DNA of 64,000 nucleotides from Chaetoderma sp. LZ-2023a. Its lineage: Eukaryota; Mollusca; Caudofoveata; Chaetodermatida; Chaetodermatidae. Every line of letters starts with the position of its first letter. Within the stretch, counting starts at the first letter, position 1. The notes beneath the pieces are model-generated. The model saw only the letters and a program-made list of their open reading frames with translations. It had not been told where the DNA came from and did not search any database. Both the position numbers and the translations under genes were made by a program. Shown in pieces: positions 23,230 through 33,610 of this stretch. The stretch lies in contig CM067359.1 of NCBI GenBank assembly GCA_034401795.1, forward strand, positions 148,015,206 through 148,079,205. Direction: 5' to 3'.

Positions 23230-23602
23230 GAAGAATGTGGTTTATCAGGCAATCATATGATGTCATAATCGAATACGTGACTTATAGCTGACGTCATAAT
23301 CAATTAATGCCTCGCTTTAGTCCATCTTAAACGCTTTAATAGTCCGTCATGCTGTACGAACTGTATTTCTTTACTATTTACTAAACATGCTGTTGAATAT
23401 TTTGAAACACATTTGACTGGGTGCATGCCAGCAACAACGTCCAGTCAAATTAGTTTCAAAATATTCAGCAGCTTACCTGTATAGGTTTATGGCAATTAAT
23501 AGTCAGGGAATTCAGGGATCGTTCGATCGCAACACAGGCAAATCGTGGATGGGGCTTATCTAGCCATGGGTTGGGAATAGTTAAAACTGAACAGGTTCGT
23601 TA
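23230..23602 (+). mobile_element. MITE-1 copy K
   Basis: Left arm with GCTGACGTCATAATC, the TTTAGTCCATCTTAAACG block, a shortened hairpin, CAGCTTACCTGTATAGG, CAGGGATCGTTCGATCG and a right end TTAAAACTGAACAGGTTCGT. Confidence 0.85.
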
Positions 23603-23872
23603 GTGATGGTTTTATACGGCTATCAATGTGTACATTCTACATCGGTCCACGATACCAATTCATAGATAAGCGAAGATTAATCGTTAATGATATCATCATC
23701 ATGGTCAATTGCCTTTCACATATATCTGTGATGTGTTACAAGTAGTGAAAGCCGAACTAACAACATTTATGTTTATGAATATATAAATCAACGTGCCATC
23801 TATTGATAAATCATTCTGAATTCACGCTGGATAGCTATGCCCTATACGAGGTGTACATAACTATTGCTTACG

Positions 23873-24021
23873 CATGGGCGGATCCAGGAGGCCATTTGCC
23901 GGGTGGGGGGGGGGGCACCCACAATTTCAAGGAAGTTAGGTCTTGAAAATGGACTCCCTCCGCTCTGCAAGTAGGTACGTGCCCCAGAGTGCCGCCACCC
24001 TCCGCCTTGGATCCGCCACTG
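23873..24021. mobile_element. hAT-like MITE, ~149 bp
   Basis: Terminal inverted repeats CATGGGCGGATCCAGGAGG (left) and CCGCCTTGGATCCGCCACTG (right). A CAGTGGCGGATCCA-type end is familiar, from memory, from hAT-related non-autonomous elements. Flanks share TTACG, but a clean 8-bp TSD is not seen. Confidence 0.55.
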
Positions 24022-24251
24022 TTACGCCTCACAAAAGTCGTAAATATGCGGAATTCTGATTGATCTGTTTCTTTTTTACGCGAGAGTGTAAGCTACGCCC
24101 TCTTCGTGAATACCGGTTCAGGTGTGGAACAGCATGAGGTAGTTAAAATCACACATGTTGCTTAAGTCACCGACTATATGCCGAATGCTTAACGCTGTAG
24201 CGCGGACCACCCTGTCGGGTACGTACCGGCCCCGTCCGGCTGGGTATGTGT

Positions 24252-25035
24252 GTGTTGTAATATTTAAGGCGTTTATATGCTAGTTCCCAATACTAGGGTC
24301 TAGACTCACGCCTGGCCTTTATGGTTTCTGTTGAATTCTTGTGAATTCTTGTGACATCGGTTTGTGCATTAGCTTGTGTCTCTCTGTGTGTGTGTGTGTG
24401 TGTTGATCATTGTCTCTCGATTTTGTCTCATGTTGTTGTTCTTGTCCATGGCTTTTCTGTTGCTCCTCGTGCTTGGGCGTGGGTGATGGCGATGGCCTAA
24501 CCTGGACCTAACTGGGGGGGGGGAGGGATGGGGTAGGTGCTGGGTCGGGGGAGGGGGAGTAGGTGCGTACGGTCTTATGACCTGATGCACCCGGGGGGGG
24601 GGGCTTTAGGTCAGAGACCTCACCGGCCCCTTTGGGGGGAGTGGGGAGGTTGGGTTCTGGGGTCTTTCGGGTCCTGGGACCCATTTGCTCTTCTGGCCAT
24701 CATCCGAGCAGGCACCAGCGCGCACTTGTTTGATTTTGATTGGTTAGGTAGCCCGTATGGTGACTGTGTCCGTCCGAGGACGAACTCGATCAGTCATCCG
24801 GGTTACATCCCTCCATAGTCCCATCGAAAAGTCCGAAAGATTCTAATTCTAACAATTTTGTTTTGTTTTTGTAATCCGTATGTTGTGTGGTTCCATCCGA
24901 GGACGAATCCATTCAGCATCCGGTTTACTTTGATTATGCCGAGATTTTTTTTTTCCCTACCTAACCCTAGCTCACGTTCGCACAGTGATGGGCACTGTAT
25001 GACGGGACCTCAATTTAAAGTCCCATCCGAGAAGA
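24252..25035. mobile_element. ~780-bp dispersed element, copy 2
   Basis: Same start (TTGTAATATTTAAGGCGTTT) and end (CCGAGAAGACTG) as 5996-6773. Differences are concentrated in the TG and poly-G tracts. The flanking duplication seen at copy 1 is not evident here. Open frames at 24537-24818 and 24858-25178 are incidental. Confidence 0.8.
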
Positions 25036-25103
25036 CTGAGCAAGTGGGGCCAAGTACATTGCTTAAGCGTACTCCAGCAGCTTGCTGTGCCCAGAGTTGT
25101 CAG

Positions 25104-25467
25104 TCAGTCTGTCCATTTGTTGTTTGGTTTGTCAGTCCGTTCGACAGACCAGCATACCTGCCTATGGGCCGCGAATGAGATGGACACACGTCCATTTTCC
25201 TCGCGGTCCGCCAGCAGGCAGGCCCATCTGTTGTTCTGTTGTCCATTCCAGTCTTCCATCTGTCTTTCTGACCGTCTGTCATTGTTGTGTTTGTTGCTGC
25301 ATTTTAGCTCCAGCTCCAGCTCTGGATCTGAAAGAAAAGGAGGGGAACAATGCTGAAAGAAAAAGAAGGAGAAGACAGACATTGTGGACAGGTGTTTTGG
25401 GGCATGTACTCACATACTCTGGGTCATCATTCATGACCATCTCACGATCCTTAAGTGGAAAAGTCAA
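25104..25467 (-). other. Possible minus-strand exons, unrecognised
   Basis: On the minus strand a pyrimidine-rich stretch ending TTCCACTTAAG is followed by 12 open codons (DREMVMNDDPEY) and the donor GTGAGTAC. Further downstream, CTTCTTTTTCTTTCAG precedes an open frame containing SDPELELELKCSNKHNN. This could be two exons of a host gene or chance. The plus strand is also open here (25082-25495), so coding potential is ambiguous. No homology was recognised. Confidence 0.2.
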
Positions 25468-25510
25468 GCCAGGTAAAAAGTTTTCAAGAATTTAATAACA
25501 ATTCATAGAA

Positions 25511-25697
25511 TGTCATCACAAGTAACATACTATATAGGCCATGCATACAGCAAATCATTCGCTTACACGTATTTCCCCTCGGACCTGACACCTCATGCGC
25601 CTAGGGGAAAGAGTGTGATGCGATTCCCCTCGGACCTGACACCTCATGCGCCTAGGGGAAGTGATTTGCGTTACTCCTCGGACTTGACACCTCACGA
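25511..25697. repeat. Hairpin-bearing repeat unit, copy 1
   Basis: Unit of ~185 bp containing two stem-loops, 25572-25610 and 25624-25660. Each is a TTCCCCT...AGGGGAA stem around CGGACCTGACACCTCATGCG, with a third diverged loop near 25671-25697. It recurs at 25911-26094. Confidence 0.8.
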
Positions 25698-25910
25698 GGG
25701 TGGTGAGGCAGTAACTGCTGCATTGACCATAGGGGTCGGTGGTGGTGTGGCAGTAGATGCTGCAATGGCCATAGCGGTCGATGGTGGGAAGGCACTAAAT
25801 GCCGCAGGAGAGGCCGGGGATTGGAAGGCAGTAAATGCCGCGGGACAGGCCGGGGTCATAGAGGCCGCAGAAGAGTGCTTCTTGCGCCATCTCACGTGTT
25901 TGCTTTTTTT

Positions 25911-26094
25911 GACATCACAGATAACATACTGTATAGGCCATGCACACAGCAAATCATTCGCATACACGTATTTCCCCTCGGACCTGACACCTCATGCGCC
26001 TAGGGGAAACAGTGTGATGCGATTCCCCTCGGACCTGACACCTCATGCGCCTAGGGGAAGTGATTTGCATTTCGGACCTGACACCTCATGATGG
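25911..26094. repeat. Hairpin-bearing repeat unit, copy 2
   Basis: Matches 25511-25697 nearly base for base, with stem-loops at 25971-26009 and 26023-26059. The 210-bp spacer between copies is GC-richer and itself repetitive (GCAGTAAATGCCGC-like). The plus-strand 193-codon frame across both copies is probably an artefact of the repeat. Confidence 0.8.
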
Positions 26095-26128
26095 TTGTCT
26101 CAGTTGTTGTTTCGGTCGGTGTCTTGGG

Positions 26129-26151
26129 CTAATCAGAATGTGTTCTGATTA
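26129..26151 (-). other. Hairpin overlapping the ORF2 stop codon
   Basis: TAATCAGAA-CACA-TTCTGATTA on the minus strand: a 9-bp perfect stem with a 4-nt loop whose first three bases are the ORF2 stop codon. Confidence 0.5.
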
Positions 26152-29100
26152 TGTGATGTGTTTGTCCGATGCAAGCACGAACTTGATTAATTCGTGGTTG
26201 ATCTGTCGGTCACGCATCGCTATAATGTCTTCTACAGGGTCAAGATTGAGGTTTCCCTTTCTCAGCGTATTGATGAGTTCCTTTCTAATGTCTGTATATT
26301 CAGTGCACCGTAGGAAGAAGTGGTCTAGAGTTTCAGTCTCCTTGCAGGCCTCACATTGGTCTGTGTCTGACAGGTTGAGTTTTTTTCGTATCTGGTTAAC
26401 GCTGATCCGACCCATTCTGATGTGGCGTAATACAATGTCGCCTTGGCGTCCTGGGATGTGGTTTTGGTATTTGACTCCTGGGACGACTCTGTACAGGGAT
26501 CTGCCGGTTGTGCTTTCGTCCCATTGTCTTTGCCATTTGCTGTTGATGTGCCTTTTGACCAGGGCGTTTGCTTCGGACTTTGAGAGTCATATACTGGTCA
26601 TAGTTCCATCTTTGAGTACTTGCTTGGCTGCCTCGTCCGCCTGTTCATTGCCTTTAATGTCAACATGGCTTGGGACCCAGTCGATGTCCACGGTTTTGTT
26701 GTCAGTCACCACAGTTGCATACAGCTGCCGGATTTCCTTGATTAGGTTGTCCCTGCTCTTGCTGCTGCTAGATTTGAAGCTCTTCACCGAGCTTAGTGAG
26801 TCTGTGAGTATAACGTATTTGCCTGGATTAGCTGTTTTAATCCATTCTAGAGCCTTTTTAATTGCCATCAGTTCGGCTGTGAATATTGACAGGTGATTCG
26901 GGAGCTTGTACTTGAGGACTTCTTCCTGGTCGCCTATGACTACTCCTGCTCCGCATTCGCCGGAGTTGGGCATTTTGGAGGCGTCGGTATAGATTTTTCT
27001 GTGCTCCTTCCATCTGTTGTCAATGTTTTCCAGAGCATAGCTCTTGATTAGCGCTGGTGGATCTTTCTTGCTTATCTGTGAGGATAGGCTGTCATGGGCC
27101 TTGATCTGCGGAAGTAGCCATGGCGGGTCAGGAGCCGGCCTTGAGCTTTCTATTTCGACGTTTACCAGTTCAGTGGCACTGGCGAGCTCTGTTATTAACA
27201 GGCCTGGTGGTCTGGTCTTTTTGGTCATTTTGGGCAGTACCTTGTGTCTTAGGTGCTCCTTGCATGGTAGACAAACCTCCCTGGTAGGGTGTGTGGGTGC
27301 AGAGCTTTGTAGGTATGTCCAGAATTTGAGAAGCCGTTCCTCTCTTCGCAGATCTAATGGGATTTCTCCACACTCTACGTTGATTGCGTCTCGAGGGCTA
27401 CTCTGTGAGGCATCACAGCAAATGCGCAGGCATTTTGTTTGGAGGGTGTCAATGGTTTCTAACAGTGACTTTCTCGCCGTGGCATATGCTTCGCATCCAT
27501 AGTCTATCCTTGACAGGATTAGGCCGCGGTATAGCATAAGCATGCTCGGCAGGTCTGCACCCCAGGTGTGCTTTGTTAATGAGCGAAGGAGATTTAATTG
27601 CTTGAAGCATCTCTCTCTCTCAGACTCTTGATGTGGGGGTTCCATGTGAGCTTTCCATCAAATGTTAGTCCCAGGAATTTGGCTTCAGCATATGTCTTGA
27701 CTTTCTGTCCATTGAGGTACAGATTTGCATCCTGGCCTGTGTATTTAACATTGGTAAAGTTGATTTGAACTGTTTTTTCCGCAGACAGTTTGAAACCATT
27801 TTTTTGCACCACCGTGAGACTATGTCCAGAACTTTCTGCATGGTCTTACGTGCACGGTCTATCTTCGCATATTTGTTCCACAGTGCTGTGTCATCAGCAA
27901 AAATAGACCCGCCTATTGCGTTGGGACCCAGTGCATGGTCTTTTTCAATGTCTTTGGGTAGATCACTCATCATGATATTGAACAGTAGGGGACCTATTAC
28001 CCCACCCTGCGGGGTGCCGTTTTCCAGTGTTTGTTCCCTAGACATTTGCCCATTAACGCGGACGCTAATCCTTCTGTTATCGAGAAAATCTCGTATCCAG
28101 AATAGGATGCGGCCACGGTAACCAAAGTCATAGAGCTTTTTTAGGACTCCGTTTCGCCACATCATATCGAAGGCTTTCTCGACGTCTAAGAAAACTCCTA
28201 TTGTTGTGTTTCCTCTTCCCGCATCTAAGGCTTTCTTGGCTGCCTCAGTCAATCTGACTAGGTGGTCCGTAGTGCGTCTGCCCTTTCTGAAGCCGCTCTA
28301 CCAAGGGTGGAGTAGACCGTTATGTTCGAACTCATGTTCTAGACGGTTTTTGATCATCCTCTCCATGACTTTGCATAGACAGCTCGTCAGGGAGATTGGC
28401 CGGTATGATCTTGGGTCAGTTTTGTCCTTCCCTTGTTTTGGGATAGGAACCACGATCCCAGTTTTCCAAACTGAGGGCATTTTTCCAGAGCTCCATACGA
28501 GGTTGTAGAGATTGAGTAGCATTTGCTTACCCTCCTCTGGCATATTACGAAGCATGTCGTATTTCAGGCCGTCCTCACCTGGTGAGGAGCTTTTGCCTCT
28601 GCCAAGGGCTTGCTCAAGCTCCATTCTGTTGAACGGTTTGTTGATGTCTCGGTTGTTAAGATCTTCGCATTTTCCTGAGCTGAACAGGTGATTGATATGC
28701 TCATCGACCTTTGTTTTGGTTGCTACAAAGTCATGGTCATGGTTATCATTGCTACTGGTTGCAATGAAGACTGTGGCAAGCACTTCAGCTTTTTCCTTGT
28801 CATTGGCGTGCTTTAACCCCATTTGCTATGAGGGTGGGTAAGGGTTTTTTGGACCTGGTTTTTTCGCTGGCTATAGCTTTCACTTTGCGCCATATTTGGC
28901 TTGAGGGTGTGAACCGAGTGATTTCAGAGCAGTATTGTCGCCAGTGATCGCGTTTTGCCTTTTTGATGGTTCTTGTTACCTTGGCCTGGAGTCTCTTGTG
29001 TTCAACCAGGCGTTCAATGCTGAAGTTTCTCTTTAGTCCATTCCAGGCTGTTTTCTTGAGCTTTACTGCTTATTGGCACTCGCTGTTCCACCAAGGCACG

Positions 29101-29967
29101 CGTTTGTGTTTGGGGTTACTGTCTGGCCTTGATTGGGGGATGGCTGAGTTGGCAGCCATGTAGAGAATCCCCATACATTGCTCATAATATTCCTCAGTGC
29201 TGGTACTAGTGATTGGTGTCTCCAGCTCCATGGCCATTATGTGCTTGTATTCGGTCCAGTTGGCCTTTTTCAGATTCCAATTGTTCCTGTGCAGTGGCGC
29301 CTCGTTCTTGCTCTGTAGGCTTCCTATCTGTATTTTGATAGGGAGGTGGTCGCTGCCGAGGAGCTGGTCTTGGATGTCCCAGCTGGGGGTTGGTCGAAAG
29401 CCAGGTGTTATGAGGCAAAGGTCCAAGACCGACCATTCCCCATCACTAGAGTTATATCTGGTGGGTCTCTGGTCATTTAGTAGGCACAGGTTGTAGTTAT
29501 CGATAACCTGTTCTAATATTCGGCCTTTGGGGTTCGTGGTTTTGCTCCCCCATAGGGCATGGTGGGAGTTGAAGTCGCCCAGAAGTATTGTTTCACCTTC
29601 TAGGCCTTCAAGGAGCTTGTCATAGTCCGAGGAAGAGTGCACCCTGGGACTATAGACGTTTACAATATTAATAGTTTCGTGATTGATTTCTATTTCTATC
29701 GTAAGGTGCTCTACGCTTACTTTTTATGAGGGTCGCTATGCCGCCACCGCCTTCACCCCTAGAGGTGGTTGCAGATTCTGTGGTACGGTCTTGTCTTTCG
29801 ACATTGTAGTTGTACCTTTTGAAATCCTGGTTGGGTTTCAGACGGGTTTCCTGTAGACATATAATGTCTGGGTGGTCATTTTCGTTGTGGAATGTGTTCC
29901 ACAGTTCGTCAAGGTTGGTATTAGACCGGGTGCCTCGAACGTTCCATTGAAGAATTTTGACCCCCAT
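26149..29967 (-). pseudogene. LINE ORF2: endonuclease-reverse transcriptase-RNase H
   Basis: The start ATG at 29967 reads MGVKILQWNVRG, two bases after the ORF1 stop. Endonuclease landmarks are LQWNVRG, CLQETR, GDFNSHHALWG and SDHLP (about 29965-29310). Reverse transcriptase spans about 28750-27650, with SYRPISLTSCLCKVMER, FLDVEKAFD, NGTPQGGVIGPLLFN and catalytic FADD near 27895. RNase H (about 26994-26610) keeps YTDAS, TAEL, LTDS and WVPSHVDIKGNEQAD. A C-terminal C-x2-C...H-x3-C motif (CEACKETETLDHFFLRC) ends the protein. Damage includes a frame change near 29.7 kb, a stop after 29070, a CAG-to-TAG-like stop at about 28296 (HPW*SGF), frame changes near 27.8 and 27.63 kb, and a frame change with a stop at about 26.59 kb. 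Confidence 0.9.
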
Positions 29968-29969
29968 GA

Positions 29970-31775
29970 TTAGTTTGATGAGGAGCAAAGTTCTACGAAT
30001 TTCGCAACGAGTCCGTCGACATCGACCTTGTTCCTTGCTGCCTCGTTACCAATGTACACTGATGATATGATCGTCTCTATGATCAGTCTGAAAGTTTGGA
30101 CATTTAGAACAATTTTATGCTCTCCAACAATCGGGGTGGGTCTTACCTCGCTCGTTGGTGTCCCTCTGGTGATCTCGGCCGGCAGGTCACTGCAGCTGCT
30201 AGTACTGCTAGTGGGGTTCACAGGTTTGATAACCTGTTTTTCCACTAGAGTTACCTCCAATGGGCCGTTTGGTTCAGCCCTTTGATTTCGGGCCCTGCTC
30301 CTGCTTATGACTTTCAGCCCTTTGCAGGCGGGTTTTTTAGGCGTTTTTGTTTGCCTTTTGGCCTGTTTACAGGCTTTGCTGGTCGGACTCCCAAGCGGGA
30401 GGGTGGGCGTGGCCGTCTCTGTTGTGGGTGGCTCAGTAGGAGCCTCCTCCCCTTTTCCCTGGTGTCTCATCACTGAGCAGTCCCTCTTGGGGGTGGCCAG
30501 CTTCCTCCTTACGGATTCAGCCCTTTTCTGCCATGCTGTTCTTTCCAGAGGTGTGGCTGGTTCAGGTGCTGGTATTCCGGCTGGCTGTTCAGTTCCCCTG
30601 CTTATTTGCTGGGTAGCCTTCTTCTTGGCCTCCCCGTATGAGACCTGCTCTGTTGTTTTGACCTTGAGGATGTCCTTGGCTTTTTGCAAAGCCGGGCATC
30701 CGCGATATGCAGCACTGTGGTTACCCTTGCAATTTCTGCAGTGGGGGGGGGGGGGGTCTGCTGGCAGTCCTCGCGTTTGTGGTTCCCTCCACAGTTGACG
30801 CATGCGCTGGCTTTGGTCCTGCAGTGCTTTGCCACGTGACCCAGCAGGTGGCATCTGAAGCATCTGACGGGCTCTGGGATGTATGGTTTGACTTTGAAAG
30901 TCATCCATCCCAGTTTAACCTTACTTGGCAGTGCGTCTGAGTTGAAAACCAGTTTCACTGCATAAGTCGGTCTGGCTGTTCCGCCAATCCGGCCCACCCA
31001 TTCCACTTTACGTTCCCCCTGGGCATTCAGTTCTTCTTTTATGTCGTCATTCGTGAAGTCCCTTGGGACTCCCGATATGACACCTACCGCTTTACTTAGT
31101 CTGGTGTTTTTGGTGGTGAATTCTTCAATAGACACCACGTGGCTGCCTATCATTGTGATTTTCAGCAGCTTCTGGAACTGCCCTTCACTGGTGGAGGTTA
31201 CCAAAACCTTCCCGTCCCTTTTGTCTAGGCCTGCCAGCATGCCCACCATGGCATACAGCAACCTATAGATTACCATGCGGGTTAACCCCGCAAAATCATC
31301 TCCCGCGAGTCCCTTGACCCTGACCCTCCTTCCCTGGGTACCATCTCTCTGCCCCACCCCCCTTATGTCCCACCTCCCTCCCTTCCCTACCGGACGCACC
31401 ACCCGGGGAACCCCCGCTCTGCGCCGTGGTTTGGTCTCTCCCTCCCGCTGGGGAGGCCCCCTTGTCCCGAGACCTCTTGCTGGGAGTGCCTTCCCTTCCT
31501 CCCACTTCCTCCCCCTCCTCTAACACCCCGACCATCCTCTTCCTTTTGGGGCCTGGTGTATCACCACCCTTCTTAGGGGTGCTTTGTGGTGTGTTCTGGA
31601 GATTGCTCTCCAGGATCACCACTTGCTGGGCCACCTGTTCGTGGGTGAACTCGTCCATTGCCACTTCGTCATTGTCTTTGCCACCATTTGGCGCCGAGTT
31701 GGCTGTGTCCAGTTGACCACCACCAGTATCATGCGCCACTACAGGAAGCTGTTTGAGGAAGTCAGCTTCCTCCAT
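29970..31775 (-). pseudogene. LINE ORF1: gag-like RNA-binding protein with CCHC knuckles
   Basis: Begins MEEADFLKQLPVV at 31775 with a Gly/Lys-rich N-terminus. An RRM-like or gag-like stretch follows, then three zinc knuckles: CFRCHLLGHVAKHC, CVNCGGNHKREDC and CRNCKGNHSAAYRGC. The C-terminal tail is Pro/Lys-rich and ends at the TAA at 29970. It would bind the element's RNA and form the ribonucleoprotein. The frame changes once at about 31300-31400 and again at a run of 14 C residues (30743-30756) between the second and third knuckles. At that run a length of 12 or 15 would keep one frame. The total length of ~600 codons suits I-group ORF1 proteins. Confidence 0.85.
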
Positions 31776-32640
31776 GTTGCTTACCCAACGGTGTGGATTA
31801 TTTAGAAGGTAGTGTGTAGTAGGAAAATTTAGTAGGTACAGTATGAGAGGTAGGATAGAATGCAGTAGGATTAATGTGTTAAGGAGATGAGTAGAGTAGG
31901 CTGTGAAAGGCGGAAGTGTAGAGAGAAGAGGTAGAATATGCCTAGTAAACGTTACCAGTATACCCGTGCTGTGTCATCCCCTTCGGTAAAATTCGCGAAA
32001 ATTCCAACTAAGCACTGAAAGGAAGATTTAAAAAAAAATCGAAAATTGGTGTCGAAACCGATCGAGACTAGCACTAATGGCCGACAAATGCGGCTGTTTG
32101 AATGGCGAAAAATCTAGTGTTTTAAAGCACGCAGACGAACATCCAAAAGAAAATTGATCAAAAAGGTTTAAACAGGTTTTAAAATTACGAAATTTATTAA
32201 AATAATTTAATAACAATACCTTGTAGTTACGACTCGGGGAGCACAGCAAATAAACGTAAAAATAAAAAGCTTTGTTTTCGAAAATTGGCGCCAAATAGAA
32301 ACGAACAAGACAACACTAATGGCCGACAAGAACAACGATTTTACTGGCGGAAAAGCTAGTGCTTGATGCACGCGAACGAACCTCAAACGGAAAATGTTTA
32401 AAATAGTTTAAAGAAAGGAACTATCGAATAGCACTGTTCTTTAAACTCTAGTCTCACTTAAGCAATCTAATTTTGTCGCAAACGCAATAATGGACGCAAT
32501 TTACACTAATCTAAAACACGTCTATCATCAACGAACGCAAATTTGAGTATGGATCAATATATGCGGCTGCGTATGAAACGGGCCGGTAGGGATACTCCAC
32601 GCCCCACCCCCTCCCCTCCACTAGCCACATAAGGCCTGCG
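31776..32640 (-). other. Probable LINE 5' region with diverged tandem duplication
   Basis: Upstream of ORF1 on the minus strand, two ~130-bp blocks at about 32035-32165 and 32275-32405 share AAAATTGG, CACTAATGGCCGACAA, CTAGTG and GCACGC. The spacing is ~240 bp. Repeated monomers in a LINE 5' UTR often act as promoter units. The 88-codon frame at 32028-32294 is not convincing. From about 32410 to 32640 nothing is recognised. Confidence 0.45.
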
Positions 32641-33013
32641 CATATATAAGATATTTGGAAGGAGAATAGAATAGAGTCCGTGAGAGGGCCCGATGCGCAT
32701 GCTCGGCCATGATAAGTAAACGCGTTAGACTATGGAGACTCGCAACTTATGTATATAGTTGCTCATATTATGGCGATTCCGTAATATGGGACCGTTCTCT
32801 ACAATTTTGGTATGTATTATTACCAGAATTGAACGGAGAATTCAATAATCTGAAAAGAAATACAATCGGTTCAGCACTGGCAAAGAAACGGTAAGGTTAA
32901 GACGGTCTATTGAGAGATCCCTCTAAGCGTAGACATCACCGGCAGGCTTACTAGATAGCTCAAGAGCCAGACACGATTTCTCTAGCTACCTCGCCTGATA
33001 GACAATGCGCGCA

Positions 33014-33060
33014 CTGATTGGCTGAGCCCGCTGGCGCAGCCTCTCACCGAGTATAAAAGG
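33014..33060 (+). promoter_or_regulatory. CCAAT/TATA promoter
   Basis: GATTGGCTGAG (inverted CCAAT box, about 33016-33024) lies about 30 bp upstream of a strong TATAAAAGG (33052-33060), in a locally GC-richer segment. An initiator-like TCAGTT lies near 33080. It could belong to a host gene or to an unrecognised retroelement end. Confidence 0.5.
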
Positions 33061-33307
33061 CGCTCTCACAATCAGATTCAGTTAGAAGGGAGGCGGCTTC
33101 AATTAGATTGTGAACTTGTTCCTTATCTACCTACTGCGTAGAGCTCGCGTTCTGCAATCTACACCAACGCAGCTTATTACAGTCACATTCGCTCTCAGGA
33201 CAACCACGCTCCACACCGCATTAGGTGATTGGACGCTCCTGGTAGATCAACAGGGGCAAAAATCTTAATTAAACGAAGGCTGTTTATTGTTATCACCGTC
33301 ACCAGTG

Positions 33308-33397
33308 ATGCCTTCACTGCGGTGCAAGACTTTTGACTATTATCAGCCAAACCAGTATGTCTTCTTCTTTTCGTTCGCTGATCATACCGGCAGTCCT
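33308..33397 (+). CDS. Candidate first coding exon, unrecognised
   Basis: An ATG at 33308 opens 30 codons (MPSLRCKTFDYYQP...) and meets the consensus donor GTAAGT exactly in phase 0 at 33398. An alternative ATG at 33357 in another frame (MSSSFRSLII...) also reaches the donor. It lies about 250 bp downstream of the TATA box at 33052. No homology was recognised. The promoter-exon-donor spacing is the only evidence, so a chance arrangement is quite possible. Confidence 0.3.
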
Positions 33398-33439
33398 GTA
33401 AGTGACTATCGACATGATCCTATGCGTTAAGTGCGTGGA

Positions 33440-33610
33440 TCCATGGTTTATTAGAGTGCGCCGTGCGGCCTGGAACCTCCGTCTTCAGCACTCGAGGTTT
33501 CTGTCAGGGTTACCTCACCCTTACCTCCTTTAGTCGCCTCTTACGACACGCAGAGGATACGGAAGGTGTATTCTAAGCCCCACCTACAGGGCCGTGGAAC
33601 CAGTATGTAA
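33440..33610 (+). repeat. SINE-type conserved domain
   Basis: The core TTTAGTCGCCTCTTACGACA, followed by CGCAGAGGATAC, TATTCTAAGCCCC and CACCTACAGGGC, closely resembles a highly conserved central domain shared by many metazoan SINEs (Nin-DC/Ceph-type, assignment from memory). The head and tail of the SINE are not clear. Confidence 0.45.

Larger units (their letters stand above)
25497..31775 (-). mobile_element. I-superfamily LINE (non-LTR retrotransposon), near full length, inactive
   Basis: Two-ORF element on the minus strand. ORF1 (31775-29970) has CCHC knuckles. ORF2 (29967-26149) has an AP-type endonuclease, reverse transcriptase, RNase H and a C-terminal zinc motif. RNase H together with a knuckle-bearing ORF1 points to the I/Nimb/ingi group. 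The 3' UTR appears to include the hairpin repeats at 25511-26094; the exact 3' end (somewhere about 25.5-25.9 kb) and 5' end are uncertain, and no clear TSD was found. It carries roughly eight stops or frame changes, so this copy cannot move, yet the motifs are well kept, implying moderate age. Confidence 0.85.

Noticed and set aside
25510-26091. 193-codon plus-strand frame with FPSDLTPHAPRG repeats
   Set aside because: The repeats are the hairpin units of the LINE 3' region. The frame has no homology or promoter and is antisense to the element.
27044-31716. Plus-strand open frames of 75-163 codons
   Set aside because: Antisense shadows of the LINE ORFs on the minus strand.
33014-33060. Histone gene promoter
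   Set aside because: CCAAT and TATAAAAGG would fit, but no histone reading frame or 3' histone stem-loop follows.
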